This document shows positions 7,783-17,128 of a DNA stretch of 37,355 nucleotides, piece by piece. A model generated the notes under the pieces. That model saw only the letters and a program-made list of their open reading frames with translations, searched no databases and was not told the origin of the DNA. Within the stretch, counting starts at the first letter, position 1, and each line of letters opens with the position of its first letter. Source of the DNA: Cryomorphaceae bacterium (lineage in GTDB: Bacteria; Bacteroidota; Bacteroidia; Flavobacteriales; Crocinitomicaceae); NCBI GenBank assembly GCA_021298235.1, contig JAJTDX010000051.1, positions 1 to 37,355 on the forward strand. The letters run 5' to 3'. The position numbers and the translations under genes were made by a program.

Positions 7783-7790
7783 TATCTTTG
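7783..7790 (+). promoter_or_regulatory. Bacteroidota -7 promoter box (TATCTTTG) for ychF
   Basis: TATCTTTG is an exact TAnnTTTG match, 15 nt before the ychF ATG at 7806. Transcription would start near 7797, which rules out the longer in-frame start at 7779 and leaves a leader of about 9 nt. No good -33 element is visible. Confidence 0.5.
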
Positions 7791-7805
7791 CGCAAAATTT
7801 CTGCT

Positions 7806-8903
7806 ATGTCATTAAAATGTGGGATTGTCGGACTTCCAAACGTAGGAAAATCGACCCTTTTCAATTGTTTATCCAACGCCAAAGCACAGTCTGCGAATTT
7901 CCCGTTCTGTACGATCGAACCGAATATTGGGACGATTTCCGTTCCGGATCCAAGACTTGAAAAACTGGAATCGCTGGCGAATCCTCAACGTGTGGTGCCT
8001 ACAACGATGGAAATTGTGGACATTGCCGGTTTGGTAAAGGGTGCTTCTAAGGGTGAAGGTCTTGGTAACCAGTTCCTGGCCAATATCCGTGAAACCGACG
8101 CGATCATTCACGTGTTGCGTTGTTTTGATGACGGAAATATCATTCACGTAGATGGCAGTGTAGATCCTATCCGCGATAAAGAGATCATCGACATCGAATT
8201 GCAGTTGAAAGACCTGGAAACGATTGAAAAACGAATTGCTTCGATCGCTCGTATGTTGAAATCAGGGGACAAGGAAGTCGTGAAGGAGAACGAAGTAGCG
8301 CTGAAAATAAAGTTAGCTCTAGAGCAGGGCAAATCGGTGCGTGCGATCGATTTTGATGAAAAAGAGCAGGAGATCGTGAAGAAATTCCAGTTAATCACGT
8401 CCAAACCGGTATTATACCTATGCAATGTGGATGAAGGCTCTGTAAAATCTGGCAATGCGTACGTTGAACGAGTGAAAGAAGCTGTAAAGGATGAGGATGC
8501 TGAGGTGTTGGTTATTGGTGCCAAGATAGAAGCGGATATTACTGAACTGGAAACCTACGAAGAGCGACAAATGTTTCTCGATGAGCTTGGTCTCGATGAA
8601 CCGGGTGTGAACCGTTTGATCCGTTCTGCTTATAGTTTGCTGGAGCTTCAAACGTATTTTACGGTAGGAGAGAAGGAAGTGCGCGCATGGACCATCCGCA
8701 AAGGCATGTCAGCACCGCAGGCAGCAGGCGTGATCCATACCGATTTTGAAAAAGGCTTTATCCGCGCTGAAGTGATGAAATACAACGACTACACGACACT
8801 TGGTTCAGAATCAGCTGTAAAGGATGCTGGTCGCTTCAAAGTCGAAGGGAAGGAATACATAGTAGAAGATGGCGACATCATGCATTTCCGATTTAATGTG
8901 TAA
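7806..8903 (+). CDS. ychF: Redox-regulated ATPase YchF (Obg/OLA1 family)
   Basis: YchF is a conserved cytoplasmic P-loop protein of the Obg family that prefers ATP, binds ribosomes and is linked to stress responses. The 365-residue product starts [19 protein letters not shown], with the P-loop GLPNVGKST. It continues with [20 protein letters not shown] (G3 region), the family's NVDE in place of NKxD (the ATP-specificity hallmark), a helical insert and a C-terminal TGS-like domain ending [12 protein letters not shown]. The ATG at 7806 gives the standard N-terminus and fits the promoter position. The gene is 32 bp upstream of fah, so the two are probably cotranscribed. Confidence 0.96.
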   Translation: MSLKCGIVGLPNVGKSTLFNCLSNAKAQSANFPFCTIEPNIGTISVPDPRLEKLESLANPQRVVPTTMEIVDIAGLVKGASKGEGLGNQFLANIRETDAIIHVLRCFDDGNIIHVDGSVDPIRDKEIIDIELQLKDLETIEKRIASIARMLKSGDKEVVKENEVALKIKLALEQGKSVRAIDFDEKEQEIVKKFQLITSKPVLYLCNVDEGSVKSGNAYVERVKEAVKDEDAEVLVIGAKIEADITELETYEERQMFLDELGLDEPGVNRLIRSAYSLLELQTYFTVGEKEVRAWTIRKGMSAPQAAGVIHTDFEKGFIRAEVMKYNDYTTLGSESAVKDAGRFKVEGKEYIVEDGDIMHFRFNV

Positions 8904-8935
8904 TTTTTTATATTAGTTAACTGATAATTCATTCT

Positions 8936-10187
8936 ATGTCGATCGCAGCAAACAATCCTGAACTGATATCCTGGGTACCTGTACCCGAAAATTCTGATTT
9001 TCCGATCCAGAACCTTCCGTTCGGGATCTTCCAGACGAAAAACGAAAAACCACGTGTTGGTGTGCGCATTGGAGATCATGTGTTGGATTTGAAAACACTC
9101 TATGTTCTCGGGTATTTAGAAAATCTTTCGTTCGAACTTTCGGATTTCGATAATGAATTCCTCAATGCCCTGATGAAGAAAGGCAAGAAAGGAACACGTG
9201 AACTTCGCAACCGTATTTCTAAATTGTTGCGCTCCAATGTGACCGATCTTCAGAAGAATGAGCATCATGTCGCACAGGTGTTGATTCCGGTGGATCAGTT
9301 GGAAATGCGTATGCCGGTGCAGATCGGTGATTACACGGATTTCTATTCGTCGAAAGAACATGCGACCAACGTGGGGATCATGTTCCGAGATCCGGCAAAT
9401 GCGCTTTTACCAAACTGGTTGTGGATTCCGGTAGGATACCATGGGCGTGCGAGCTCGGTGATCCTTTCTGGTGTTCCGGTACATCGTCCAAAAGGTCAGA
9501 TCAAGCCACAGGATGATCAGCCACCGATCTACGAGGCGTCGCGGCTTCATTACGTATGATGGGAAACCGTTGGGTGACAGCATCAGTACCGCTGAGGCAG
9601 ATGACTATATTTTTGGCTTGTGTCTGTTCAACGACTGGTCGGCACGCGATATCCAGAAATGGGAGTATGTGCCACTCGGGCCCTTCCTTGCAAAGAACTT
9701 TGCTTCTTCGATGTCCGCATGGATTGTTACATTGGATGCGCTGGAGCCTTACAAAGTGAACACGCCGGATCAGGATCCTGAAGTGTTGAGCTACCTTAAA
9801 TTTGAAGGTGAACGTTCGTACGACATCCATCTGGAAGTAGCCATTGAACCTGAAGGTTCCGAGGAGACGATGATCAGCCGTTCCAATTTCAAATACATGT
9901 ACTGGAACATGGCTCAACAGCTGGCACATCATACCGTAAATGGTTGCAATGTGCGTTGTGGTGACCTGATGGGTTCAGGAACGATCTCCGGTCCGACGGA
10001 AGATTCGTATGGTTCGATGCTGGAATTGGCATGGAAAGGAACCAAGCCTTTGAAAATGAAAGACGGATCTGAGCGAAAATTCATTCTGGACAACGATACG
10101 GTGATTATGCGGGGACATTGTGAAAAGAATGGCGTACGCATTGGTTTTGGTGAAGTAAGCACCAAAATCCTTCCTGCCAAAAAGTAA
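8936..10187 (+). pseudogene. fahA: Fumarylacetoacetase, broken by an internal deletion and frameshift
   Basis: FAH splits fumarylacetoacetate to fumarate and acetoacetate, the last step of tyrosine breakdown. Two frames together cover the enzyme. Frame A (8936-9559) runs from the N-terminus through YTDFYSSKEHATN and PVGYHGRASS to QPPIYEAS, then soon stops (TGA 9557-9559). Frame B (from about 9546) resumes at FIT...LGDSIS and continues through LFNDWSARDIQKWEYVPLGPF to the C-terminus. Between them about ten residues expected as KRLDFELEMA are replaced by 4 bp (9542-9545), a net loss of 23-26 bp. That segment holds the ExE metal ligands (Glu199 and Glu201 in mouse FAH). Neither fragment should be active. 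A sequencing or assembly error is possible. rel follows 7 bp downstream. Confidence 0.85.
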
Positions 10188-10194
10188 GAAGTGA

Positions 10195-12423
10195 ATGTCA
10201 GATTCAACGTCTAAATATCCTCATATTGACCTTGAAAAGGAGCGCAAAGAGATCCTCAATGCATTCAAAGGATTATTAAGAGCTGTAGAAGGTCGATCCA
10301 AAGAAGATACGCGCATGATTCGCAGAGCCTTTGACGTAGCAGTGGAGGCACACAAGGATATGCGGAGGAAATCTGGGGAACCTTACATTTATCATCCGAT
10401 TGCTGTCGCTCGTATTTGTGCAGAAGAAATGGGACTTGGTGCAACAGCTGTGGCGTGTGCTCTGTTGCATGATACCGTGGAAGATACGCACATCACATTG
10501 CGGGATGTTGAAGACTTGTTCGGTGCTAAAGTTCGCTTGATCATTGATGGCCTGACCAAAATTCCTGAAGTTTTCGATGAAAACGCGTCGATTCAGGCGG
10601 AGAACTTCCGTAAGATGATCCTGACTATTTCGGATGACATCCGTGTGGTACTTATAAAAATTGCGGATCGTTTGCACAATATGCGAACGCTGGGAAGTAT
10701 GCGTCCCGATAAACAGTTGAAGATTGCCTCAGAGACAAAATTTCTTTATGCTCCTTTAGCGCATCGATTGGGATTGTATTCTGTTAAAAGTGAGTTGGAA
10801 GATCTGGCGATGCTGTACAGTGAGCCGGATGTGTATGCCAACATCGAAGCGAGCTTGAAATCCTCCAAAGATGTTCGGAATCGATTCATTCGCCGCTTTG
10901 TTGCTCCGATTCGAGAAGCTCTGTTGCATGAGGGCTATGTTTTCGATATCAAGGCGCGTACAAAATCGGTTTCTTCCATCTGGCGTAAGATGAACACCAA
11001 GGGAGTGCCGTTCGAAGAGGTGTACGATCTTTTCGCTATTCGGATCATTGTAGACACGCCTGTTGAACTGGAAAAACCCGATTGCTGGCGGATCTATAGT
11101 ATCGTTACGGATTTCTATCAGCCGAGTCCTGATCGCCTTCGTGACTGGATCTCAACGCCACGTGCGAATGGGTATGAGTCCTTGCATACAACGGTGATGT
11201 CTCCGCAAGGCAAATGGGTGGAAGTGCAGATCCGATCTAAACGCATGGATGAGATTGCGGAGCGTGGTTTGGCGGCGCATTACAAATATAAGGAATCCAA
11301 TTCCGAAGAAAGTAAGTTTGACCGTTGGATCGCTGAGATCAGGGATTTAATGGAAAACCCGGATGCGAATGCCATGGATTTTGTTAATGAGTTCAAAATG
11401 AATTTGTTCACGGAAGAGATCTATGTCTTTACACCAAAAGGTGAACTTCGTTGTTTGCCAAATGGTTCAACCATTCTGGATTTTGCCTACGATATACATA
11501 CTGCAATCGGTGATAAATGTATTGGGGCTAAAGTGAACAACAGGCTGGTTCCGTTGAGCTATCAACTGCAGAGTGGAGATCAATTAGAGATCATCACTTC
11601 TTCCAAACAAAAGCCCAATGAGGAATGGCTCAGATTTGTTAAATCAGCGCGTGCTAAACAGAAGATACGAACGGCACTCAATGAGGAGCGCAAAGCGATC
11701 GCTCAGGATGGCAAAGAAATCCTCGATCGGAAATTCAAACAATACAACATCAAATTTGCCTCCGAAAACATTTCTTTTCTTGAGAAGTATTTTCAACTGC
11801 CTTCCGTTACCGAACTGTATTTTCGGATAGCAAAAGGAAAGATCGACCTGACAAAACTCCGAGACATCGATTGTGTAGCTGGAATGCTTCAGGCAGAAAA
11901 GAAAAAGGTAAAGAAATCCAAACATCAGGATGATATTGTTCCGAAGCTTGAAAAATCAGATACGCTCATTATTGGGGAGGATTTTAAAAATATCCAGTAT
12001 CAGATAGCACGCTGTTGTAATCCGATTCCCGGCGATCCGGTTTTTGGCTTTATAACAATCAATGAGGGCATTAAGATCCATCGCAACAATTGTCCAAATG
12101 CGGAACATTTGATGTCTAAAATGGCATACCGGTGTATTAAAGCACGATGGAAATCCCAGGATTTGGTTGAGCGCATCGCTGCGATTCAGATTAGTGGCAT
12201 TGATCAACTAGGTCTTGTAAATAGATTGACGGAAATTATTTCAAAGCAGCATAATGTAAACATGAAATCCATCAGCTTTGATTCCTTTGACGGCATTTTT
12301 GAAGGAAGGATGAAAGTGTTAGTGTATGATACGGAGCATCTGGAGCAATTGATGCGCAAATTCGAAGAAGTAGAAGGTGTTCAGCGTGTTGAGCGTTGGG
12401 ATTCTGAGGAAGAAAATCAATAA
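10195..12423 (+). CDS. rel: Bifunctional (p)ppGpp synthetase/hydrolase (RelA/SpoT family)
   Basis: This protein makes and degrades the alarmone (p)ppGpp and so sets the stringent response. The 742-residue product has the full long-RSH layout: an HD hydrolase domain with LLHDTVEDT (His92, Asp93); a synthetase domain with RANGYESLHTTV and EVQIRS (343-348); a TGS domain (about 405-465) with IYVFTPKGE and LDFAYDIHT; a Cys-containing zinc-finger/RIS-like domain with ARCCNPIPGD (Cys607, Cys608); and a C-terminal ACT domain (about 665-742). The HD residues and an RTKS motif matching RxKx suggest that both activities are kept. It is the last gene of a ychF-fah-rel run. Its stop lies 3 bp from that of the convergent ostA-like gene. 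Confidence 0.95.
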   Translation: MSDSTSKYPHIDLEKERKEILNAFKGLLRAVEGRSKEDTRMIRRAFDVAVEAHKDMRRKSGEPYIYHPIAVARICAEEMGLGATAVACALLHDTVEDTHITLRDVEDLFGAKVRLIIDGLTKIPEVFDENASIQAENFRKMILTISDDIRVVLIKIADRLHNMRTLGSMRPDKQLKIASETKFLYAPLAHRLGLYSVKSELEDLAMLYSEPDVYANIEASLKSSKDVRNRFIRRFVAPIREALLHEGYVFDIKARTKSVSSIWRKMNTKGVPFEEVYDLFAIRIIVDTPVELEKPDCWRIYSIVTDFYQPSPDRLRDWISTPRANGYESLHTTVMSPQGKWVEVQIRSKRMDEIAERGLAAHYKYKESNSEESKFDRWIAEIRDLMENPDANAMDFVNEFKMNLFTEEIYVFTPKGELRCLPNGSTILDFAYDIHTAIGDKCIGAKVNNRLVPLSYQLQSGDQLEIITSSKQKPNEEWLRFVKSARAKQKIRTALNEERKAIAQDGKEILDRKFKQYNIKFASENISFLEKYFQLPSVTELYFRIAKGKIDLTKLRDIDCVAGMLQAEKKKVKKSKHQDDIVPKLEKSDTLIIGEDFKNIQYQIARCCNPIPGDPVFGFITINEGIKIHRNNCPNAEHLMSKMAYRCIKARWKSQDLVERIAAIQISGIDQLGLVNRLTEIISKQHNVNMKSISFDSFDGIFEGRMKVLVYDTEHLEQLMRKFEEVEGVQRVERWDSEEENQ

Positions 12424-12426
12424 TGT

Positions 12427-13962
12427 TTAAGGCTTATTGAATAAGGACTCAGCGTCTTTTGGACGTAGGGTTGGATTCCATTTGAATTCTGGAATGAATT
12501 GTTCTTCCGGATCGATCTGGTCGATGGGGTAGAAGACGCCATCAGGTTGAGAGAAATAGGTCACACCAGTTACTTCACCACTGTCCAGATAAATTCTCAG
12601 ATCACTAGAATAAAGTCTGTTCATACCTACACGTTTTATAACGAACGAAGTATCCGTTTTTTCTTCTTTTTCTGGATAAAAGATCGTGCGTGCGTTGCCG
12701 GTAACATCCGTTCGGATAAGCTCATTGTCTGTGAACAGTGCAACTATTTTTTTTCCGGCTACCTGATTGTAATAATTTCCAGAATCTACTTCCATGATGG
12801 CAGTTGCATTATCGAAGATTTCAGCTCGTTCGATCAGGGAATCACTAAGAAATAGTTCGATTTTGTCTCCTTTCAGCTCTGCATTTTTAGTCCAGACAAT
12901 GGGTTGTTTAAAGAGTTCAACTTTGCCGTTCAGTTCGTCATAATTCAAACTGTCGCAACTTGCCTGAAAAGAACTATGAAAAAGTTTCGCACCATGGTAA
13001 GCCTTCGAGAGAACAGTGTTTCCAGAAGAATCATTCAAATTGTACAAGGTATCCGCATGGATATATACCGTATCCTTTTTCTGAATTTTAACGGCCAACG
13101 CATGTCCGGTTAGAAACGCAAAATGTTCTTTGTCATTGCTTACTGCTCGATCTCCTTGAAACCAGATGTTTTTGAGTGTGTCTCGGTAGTAAATGTTTCC
13201 TCTTCCACTCGAACGGCCTTTTTGAGGTTGATAGAGTAGGGTGTCTCCGGTGATCGTTCTTGAACCATCCAGAATTTTAGCATTTCCGATCAAGCTTCCT
13301 TCCTCTGTCGGGATGTGGTACCATCCGCGGTCGCAATACAGGGTGGTGGTATCTCTTATGATTTTTGTAGGGCCATAGAAGTAAGTCAACTGTTTGGCAT
13401 AGTTGTACTGTAGGGTGTCTGTCGTCATCGAAAGCTCTTCATTTTTGTAACTTACTTTCCCTCTGAAAAAGAAATTTTTGGTTTCCGGGTAGAAATACCC
13501 TACACGACTGGTTAATACTTCTTTTGAAACGATGCTTTCTATTTTCCCTCCGTTCCGGTAAATGGCCTGGCCTTTTTTTGCATTGTATTCCAGAGAATCC
13601 GTGGTGAGTTTGTATTCAAGGTCACGCACCCGAACATGCCCCCAAAGTTTAGCTTTTCTGCTTTTGCCATTGTAATAAAGCGAATCACAAAACAGGTTGA
13701 TATCTTCTTTGACCACGTGTACATTCCCGTATGCACGAACGACATTGATTTTGTCAAAATAATGAGCGGAATCGCAATACATCGTGTTTCCCTGATATCG
13801 AAAATTTACGCCTCCCACCAGGTACTGATACCCAAGCTTTTTGTTGTATCCCAAGACTTCTGAACCGGGAAGGAGTTCAAGTACACTGTTTTGCGCCTTC
13901 ATCTGAACGTACGGTAAAAAAAATGCGCCCGATAGAAGCGCAATTTTCAGTATTTCAGACAT
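12427..13962 (-). CDS. OstA-like protein (LptA/LptD N-domain family)
   Basis: The 511-residue product is predicted to be periplasmic, with a signal peptide (ILKIALLSGAFFLPYVQMKAQ). It consists of repeated short beta strands with the OstA pattern: MYCDSAHYF, LFCDSLYYNG, LTTDSLEYN, MTTDTLQYNY, LYCDRGWYH, ITGDTLLYQ, IHADTLYNL. OstA/LptA-type beta-jelly-roll proteins carry LPS from the inner to the outer membrane. This large form is typical of Bacteroidota, where it probably replaces or assists LptA. The ATG at 13962 is chosen; a TTG lies 9 bp further upstream. It starts 10 bp after purA, and the run gmhA-fur-STAS-purA-ostA lies on one strand. Confidence 0.85.
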   Translation of the reverse strand: MSEILKIALLSGAFFLPYVQMKAQNSVLELLPGSEVLGYNKKLGYQYLVGGVNFRYQGNTMYCDSAHYFDKINVVRAYGNVHVVKEDINLFCDSLYYNGKSRKAKLWGHVRVRDLEYKLTTDSLEYNAKKGQAIYRNGGKIESIVSKEVLTSRVGYFYPETKNFFFRGKVSYKNEELSMTTDTLQYNYAKQLTYFYGPTKIIRDTTTLYCDRGWYHIPTEEGSLIGNAKILDGSRTITGDTLLYQPQKGRSSGRGNIYYRDTLKNIWFQGDRAVSNDKEHFAFLTGHALAVKIQKKDTVYIHADTLYNLNDSSGNTVLSKAYHGAKLFHSSFQASCDSLNYDELNGKVELFKQPIVWTKNAELKGDKIELFLSDSLIERAEIFDNATAIMEVDSGNYYNQVAGKKIVALFTDNELIRTDVTGNARTIFYPEKEEKTDTSFVIKRVGMNRLYSSDLRIYLDSGEVTGVTYFSQPDGVFYPIDQIDPEEQFIPEFKWNPTLRPKDAESLFNKP

Positions 13963-13972
13963 TCGTTTCAAG

Positions 13973-15109
13973 TCAATGATTGCTTAACGTTTGTTTTCTG
14001 TCCGGCCCAACCGAGATAACATTGATTGGAACCTCTAGTTTTTCCTCCAGGTAGCGGACATAGTTTTTCAATGCATCAGGAGCATTGGTGTAGTTATCCA
14101 ACGCAGTCAGGTCGCAATTCCAACCTTCAAGCTCTTCGTATACCGGGACAATGTTCGCATCCTGAACGTCAAACGGAAATTCTTCTGTTTTATTTCCATC
14201 GATCATGTAATGGGTGCACGCTTGAATGGAATCAAAAATACTCAAGACATCTGCTTTCATCATGGAAAGTTCGGTTACACCATTTACCATGATCGCATAT
14301 TTCATTTGAGGAAGATCGATCCATCCACAACGTCTGGGTCGACCTGTTGTTGCGCCAAATTCTCTCCCTTCCTGACGAATTGCTTCACCTGTCTCATTGT
14401 CAAGCTCTGTAGGGAAGGGGCCGCTTCCTACACGTGTACAATAAGCTTTGAAAATACCGATTACTTTTCCGATACGGGTTGGAGCGATTCCCAAACCTGT
14501 GCAGGTTCCTGCGGTTACCGTATTAGATGAAGTGACGAAAGGATAGGTACCAAAATCAATGTCCAACATAGTTCCCTGAGCACCTTCAGCAAGTACTTTT
14601 TTGCCTTGTTTTAGAGCATTGTTGAGGTAATGCTCACTGTCAACGGCTGTTAATTTTTTCAAAGTCTCAATTCCTTCAAACCAAGGCCCTTCCAGTTCAC
14701 TTAGATTATACTCAAATCCTTCGTGGTGACTTAAGATTCCAACGTGCTTCTCAACCAGAGCGTTATATTTTTCTCTAAAATTCGGAGTGAAAATGTCACC
14801 TACACGCAACCCGTTTCTACCTGTTTTGTCCATATAAGTGGGGCCGATTCCTTTCAAAGTGGAGCCGATTTTGTTTTTTCCTTTCGCAGCTTCACTTGCG
14901 GCATCCAAAAGGCGATGGGTAGGCAACATAAGGTGCGCCTTCTTCGAGATCAACAGGCGATTTTTGAAATCAATGTTAAACGGCTCCAGTTTCTCCAGCT
15001 CTTTTTGAAAAATCACCGGATCGATCACGACACCATTGCCTACCAGATTTATCACATTTCCGTGAAAAATTCCGGAGGGTATCGTGTGCAAAACATGCTT
15101 AATCCCTTC
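13973..15109 (-). pseudogene. purA: Adenylosuccinate synthetase, N-terminus missing
   Basis: PurA joins IMP and aspartate using GTP, the first committed step to AMP. Homology starts abruptly at EGIKHVLHTIPSGIFHG and runs intact to the C-terminus, including LLISKKAHLMLPTHR, GIGPTY, EGAQGTMLDIDFGTYPFVTSSNT, RIGKVIGIFKAY and TTGRPRRCGW. About 47 N-terminal residues are absent. They normally carry the phosphate-binding QWGDEGKGK (Asp13 and Lys16 in E. coli) and GGPNAGHT (His41). The DNA where they should lie is instead the 3' end of the STAS gene in another frame, and the only upstream start in frame is a TTG at 15091. The product should be inactive. Because purA is needed for purine synthesis, an assembly deletion is a serious alternative. 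Confidence 0.85.
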
Positions 15110-15446
15110 TGAAAAAATCCTTCGCTTCGGAAGGTGTGTTGAAAATCGTGAATATCAAATCGATCTTTGCCAGTTTGAAAAGAGTTTCTACTGATCCTGA
15201 AACTCCGGATATTACAAGCTCTCCGTCATTTACCCTTGCCCGGGTCATCATTTTGACCAAAAAACTAATTCCTGAAGAGTTTGTATGGGTCAATTCTGAC
15301 AGGTCCACGATCCAATTTTTGTTTGGCGTATCCATAGGAAAGACTTGTTCTTTCACCTTGTCCAGCTCGTTTTCACTTAATATCTTTCCTTTCAGGGAAA
15401 GAAGACTAAAAGACGGTGTATGTTCCAAATTAAAACCGAGAGACAT
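15099..15446 (-). CDS. STAS-domain protein (anti-sigma factor antagonist-like)
   Basis: This single STAS domain has 115 residues from the ATG at 15446. That start lies 1 bp past the fur stop; an alternative ATG at 15458 would overlap fur. Visible family features are FSLLSLKGKI at the N-terminus, then WIVDLSELTHTNSSGISFLVKMMTRAR, where Ser in TNSSG is the position phosphorylated in SpoIIAA-like proteins, then VSGSVETLFKLAKIDLIFTIF. Such proteins act by binding partner kinases or sigma regulators; no partner is nearby. The last codons and the stop (TAA 15099-15101) lie at the junction with truncated purA. The native C-terminus may therefore be lost, and the stop seems to be supplied by purA sequence. 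Confidence 0.78.
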   Translation of the reverse strand: MSLGFNLEHTPSFSLLSLKGKILSENELDKVKEQVFPMDTPNKNWIVDLSELTHTNSSGISFLVKMMTRARVNDGELVISGVSGSVETLFKLAKIDLIFTIFNTPSEAKDFFRRD

Positions 15447-15447
15447 A

Positions 15448-15897
15448 TTATTTATCATTATTTTGATTTCGCACTCCGTAGAAATAGAGTGAATGATGCT
15501 GAACTGTAATTCCAAACAATTCCTCGATGGTATCTTTGATGTTTTGAATTCGAGGATCACAAAACTCTATTACCTCACCGGTATCTGTACAAATCACATG
15601 ATCGTGTTGTTTTGAACCATGAGAACGCTCGAATTGGGCAATGTTTTTTCCAAATTGATGTTTCCTTACCAGGTTGCATGCCAAGAGCAAATCAATCGTA
15701 TTGTAGAGTGTTGCCCGAGATACACGGTAATTTTGATTCTTCATTTTAAGGTAAAGTGATTCCACATCAAAATGTCCCTGATAGTTGTAGATCTCAGCCA
15801 GAATTGCGTACCGTTCGGGTGTTTTTCGGTGACCGTTCTGCTCTAGGTAAGCAGAAAAAATATTTTTAACGGTAGTTTGTAATTCCTGGTTGGACAT
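15448..15897 (-). CDS. fur: Fur-family transcriptional regulator
   Basis: This is a 149-residue metal- or peroxide-responsive repressor of the Fur/PerR family. The N-terminal winged helix includes [30 protein letters not shown] and the recognition region [15 protein letters not shown]. The dimerisation and metal-binding half carries the conserved cluster [19 protein letters not shown] and HHSLYFYGV. No CxxC zinc site is present, which is common in Bacteroidota homologues. A perfect -7 box lies at 15914-15921, suggesting its own promoter downstream of gmhA. Being next to purA is, from memory, a recurring arrangement in Flavobacteriales. The subtype (Fur, PerR or Zur) cannot be settled from sequence alone. 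Confidence 0.88.
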   Translation of the reverse strand: MSNQELQTTVKNIFSAYLEQNGHRKTPERYAILAEIYNYQGHFDVESLYLKMKNQNYRVSRATLYNTIDLLLACNLVRKHQFGKNIAQFERSHGSKQHDHVICTDTGEVIEFCDPRIQNIKDTIEELFGITVQHHSLYFYGVRNQNNDK

Positions 15898-15913
15898 TTC
15901 GCCTTTGAAAGGG

Positions 15914-15921
15914 CAAATTTA
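15914..15921 (-). promoter_or_regulatory. Bacteroidota -7 promoter box (TAAATTTG) for fur
   Basis: On the minus strand TAAATTTG matches TAnnTTTG exactly and lies 16 nt before the fur ATG. The expected leader is about 10 nt. No clear -33 element is visible. It would drive fur-STAS-purA-ostA. Confidence 0.5.
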
Positions 15922-15976
15922 GTTAAATAATTGAGCGTAGGTCACTTCTGAATACTCTGTTTTTCAACAGATGTTT

Positions 15977-16582
15977 TCACTGAATGTTAGCTTCGATAAA
16001 GCCAATTAAAGCGTGAATTACTTTGATGTGAATTTCTTGTGAGCGATCGGCGAATTCACTCTTAGGTGCGCGGATCTCAATGTCGCATATTTGGGCTATT
16101 TTTCCACCGTCCTTGCCCGTCAGTGCAACGACTTTCATTCCTTTAGAACGTGCCGTTTCTACTGCATGAAGCACGTTGATAGAATTTCCTGAAGTAGAAA
16201 TAGCCAGAAGAACATCGCCTTTTTGACCGAAAGCTTCAATAAATCTTGAAAAAACCTGGTCATACCCAAAATCATTCGATACACAGGAAAGGTGACTTGG
16301 GTCTGAAATTGACATGGCGGGTATAGCCTTACGGTCGTTGCGATATCTTCCAGTAAGCTCTTCGGCAAAATGCATCGCATCACACATTGAACCTCCATTG
16401 CCGCAACTGTATATTTTGCCTCCTTTGTTGAGTGATTGGACCATGACCTGACCGGCAGCTTCGATTTTTTTAAAATTCTCTTCCGTGCTGAATTCCATTA
16501 GGATTCGGCTTGCTTCGGAAAATTGGTCTGCTATTTGTAAATCGGACATCCGGCTGAATTTTTTCAAAAATAAATAATTCAT
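15977..16582 (-). CDS. gmhA: Phosphoheptose isomerase, SIS domain
   Basis: GmhA converts sedoheptulose 7-phosphate to D-glycero-D-manno-heptose 7-phosphate, the first step to the ADP-heptose used in LPS core or surface glycans. The 201-residue product has the SIS core with [23 protein letters not shown]. The zinc and catalytic positions His71, Glu75, Gln182 and His190 match E. coli His61, Glu65, Gln172 and His180. AISTSGNS (sugar-phosphate loop) and [14 protein letters not shown] are also present. The ATG at 16582 gives a slightly long N-terminus; an ATG at 16549 is an alternative. It is divergent from the small exported protein gene. Confidence 0.92.
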   Translation of the reverse strand: MNYLFLKKFSRMSDLQIADQFSEASRILMEFSTEENFKKIEAAGQVMVQSLNKGGKIYSCGNGGSMCDAMHFAEELTGRYRNDRKAIPAMSISDPSHLSCVSNDFGYDQVFSRFIEAFGQKGDVLLAISTSGNSINVLHAVETARSKGMKVVALTGKDGGKIAQICDIEIRAPKSEFADRSQEIHIKVIHALIGFIEANIQ

Positions 16583-16587
16583 TTAAC

Positions 16588-16619
16588 TTGAAGACTTTCG
16601 GCCAAACTTGTTATATTTG
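16588..16619 (+). promoter_or_regulatory. Bacteroidota promoter, TTG (-33) and TATATTTG (-7)
   Basis: TATATTTG at 16612-16619 is an exact -7 match. TTG at 16588-16590 lies 21 nt upstream and can serve as the -33 element. The start codon of the downstream gene is 36 nt away in an AAC-rich leader without a Shine-Dalgarno sequence. This is one of the better two-part promoters in the window. Confidence 0.55.
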
Positions 16620-16655
16620 AATCGGGTCAAAAGCCCATAAAACAACAACAACATT

Positions 16656-17078
16656 ATGAAAAAAGGTTTACTTATCGTATCATCCTTTCTACTTGGTTTT
16701 ACTTTGTTCTCTCAGGATGACTGTTACAAACGTCTTGAGGAGGCATTTGCCAAGCGAGGATCTTACACTGTTGCGGATGATATGCACCGCAATGTTATCA
16801 TCAGCTATTTCGAAAAAGAAGGCACACGTTGTGTTTCTGGGAAGGTCAAGGTCGAGAATGGACAGATCGTTTCCCTCTTTATAATGTTTGACGATAATAC
16901 CTATGAGCTCGTTGAGAAGAAATTTTACAACGATAAAAAAGCTCCGCCGACCATCGAAAACGGAATTTCTCAAATGATCTATACGCCTGACGGTGAAAAA
17001 TTTAAGGTCATTTTTATCGAGAAATTAAAGCCGAAGCAAAAAACGGTAAAAGAGGCCGTTTTACCTGGTGATCTTTAA
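16656..17078 (+). CDS. Small exported protein of unknown function
   Basis: I do not recognise this gene. The product has 140 residues, beginning with a clear signal peptide (KKGLLIVSSFLLGFTLFSQ), probably cleaved after the FSQ, which leaves a mature domain of about 120 residues. Two cysteines (in DDCYKRL and GTRCVSG) could form a disulfide in the periplasm. The sequence alternates short strands and polar turns, suggesting a small alpha/beta fold. It has its own promoter (16588-16619) and a rho-independent terminator just after the stop, so it looks monocistronic. Confidence 0.65.
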   Translation: MKKGLLIVSSFLLGFTLFSQDDCYKRLEEAFAKRGSYTVADDMHRNVIISYFEKEGTRCVSGKVKVENGQIVSLFIMFDDNTYELVEKKFYNDKKAPPTIENGISQMIYTPDGEKFKVIFIEKLKPKQKTVKEAVLPGDL

Positions 17079-17101
17079 ATGTAACTAGAACAAAAACTAC
17101 T

Positions 17102-17128
17102 CCCGGTCCAAAAGGACTGGGATTTTTT
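17102..17128 (+). terminator. Rho-independent terminator after the small exported protein gene
   Basis: CCCGGTCC (17102-17109), an AAAA loop and GGACTGGG (17114-17121) form an 8-bp stem with one G-U pair, followed by A and six T (17123-17128). This is a textbook intrinsic terminator. The T-run directly precedes the ATG of the SDR gene at 17129. Confidence 0.8.

Larger units (their letters stand above)
7449..7805. other. Gene-free stretch upstream of ychF
   Basis: This 357-bp gap separates the start of the accessory coiled-coil gene from ychF, which runs the other way. Its left 110 bp are AT-rich like the accessory block. The middle (7621-7704) is a GC-rich structured patch listed separately. 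The right end carries the ychF -7 box. No plausible small coding sequence or tRNA was seen. Confidence 0.6.

Noticed and set aside
9471..9560. Programmed ribosomal frameshift in fah
   Set aside because: No slippery heptamer or downstream fold is evident, and frameshifting would not restore the missing ExE residues; a deletion explains both the frame change and the lost segment.
15091..15096. TTG at 15091 or the out-of-frame ATG at 15094-15096 as the true purA start
   Set aside because: Homology extends upstream of the TTG, the ATG is in another frame, and neither supplies the missing catalytic residues.
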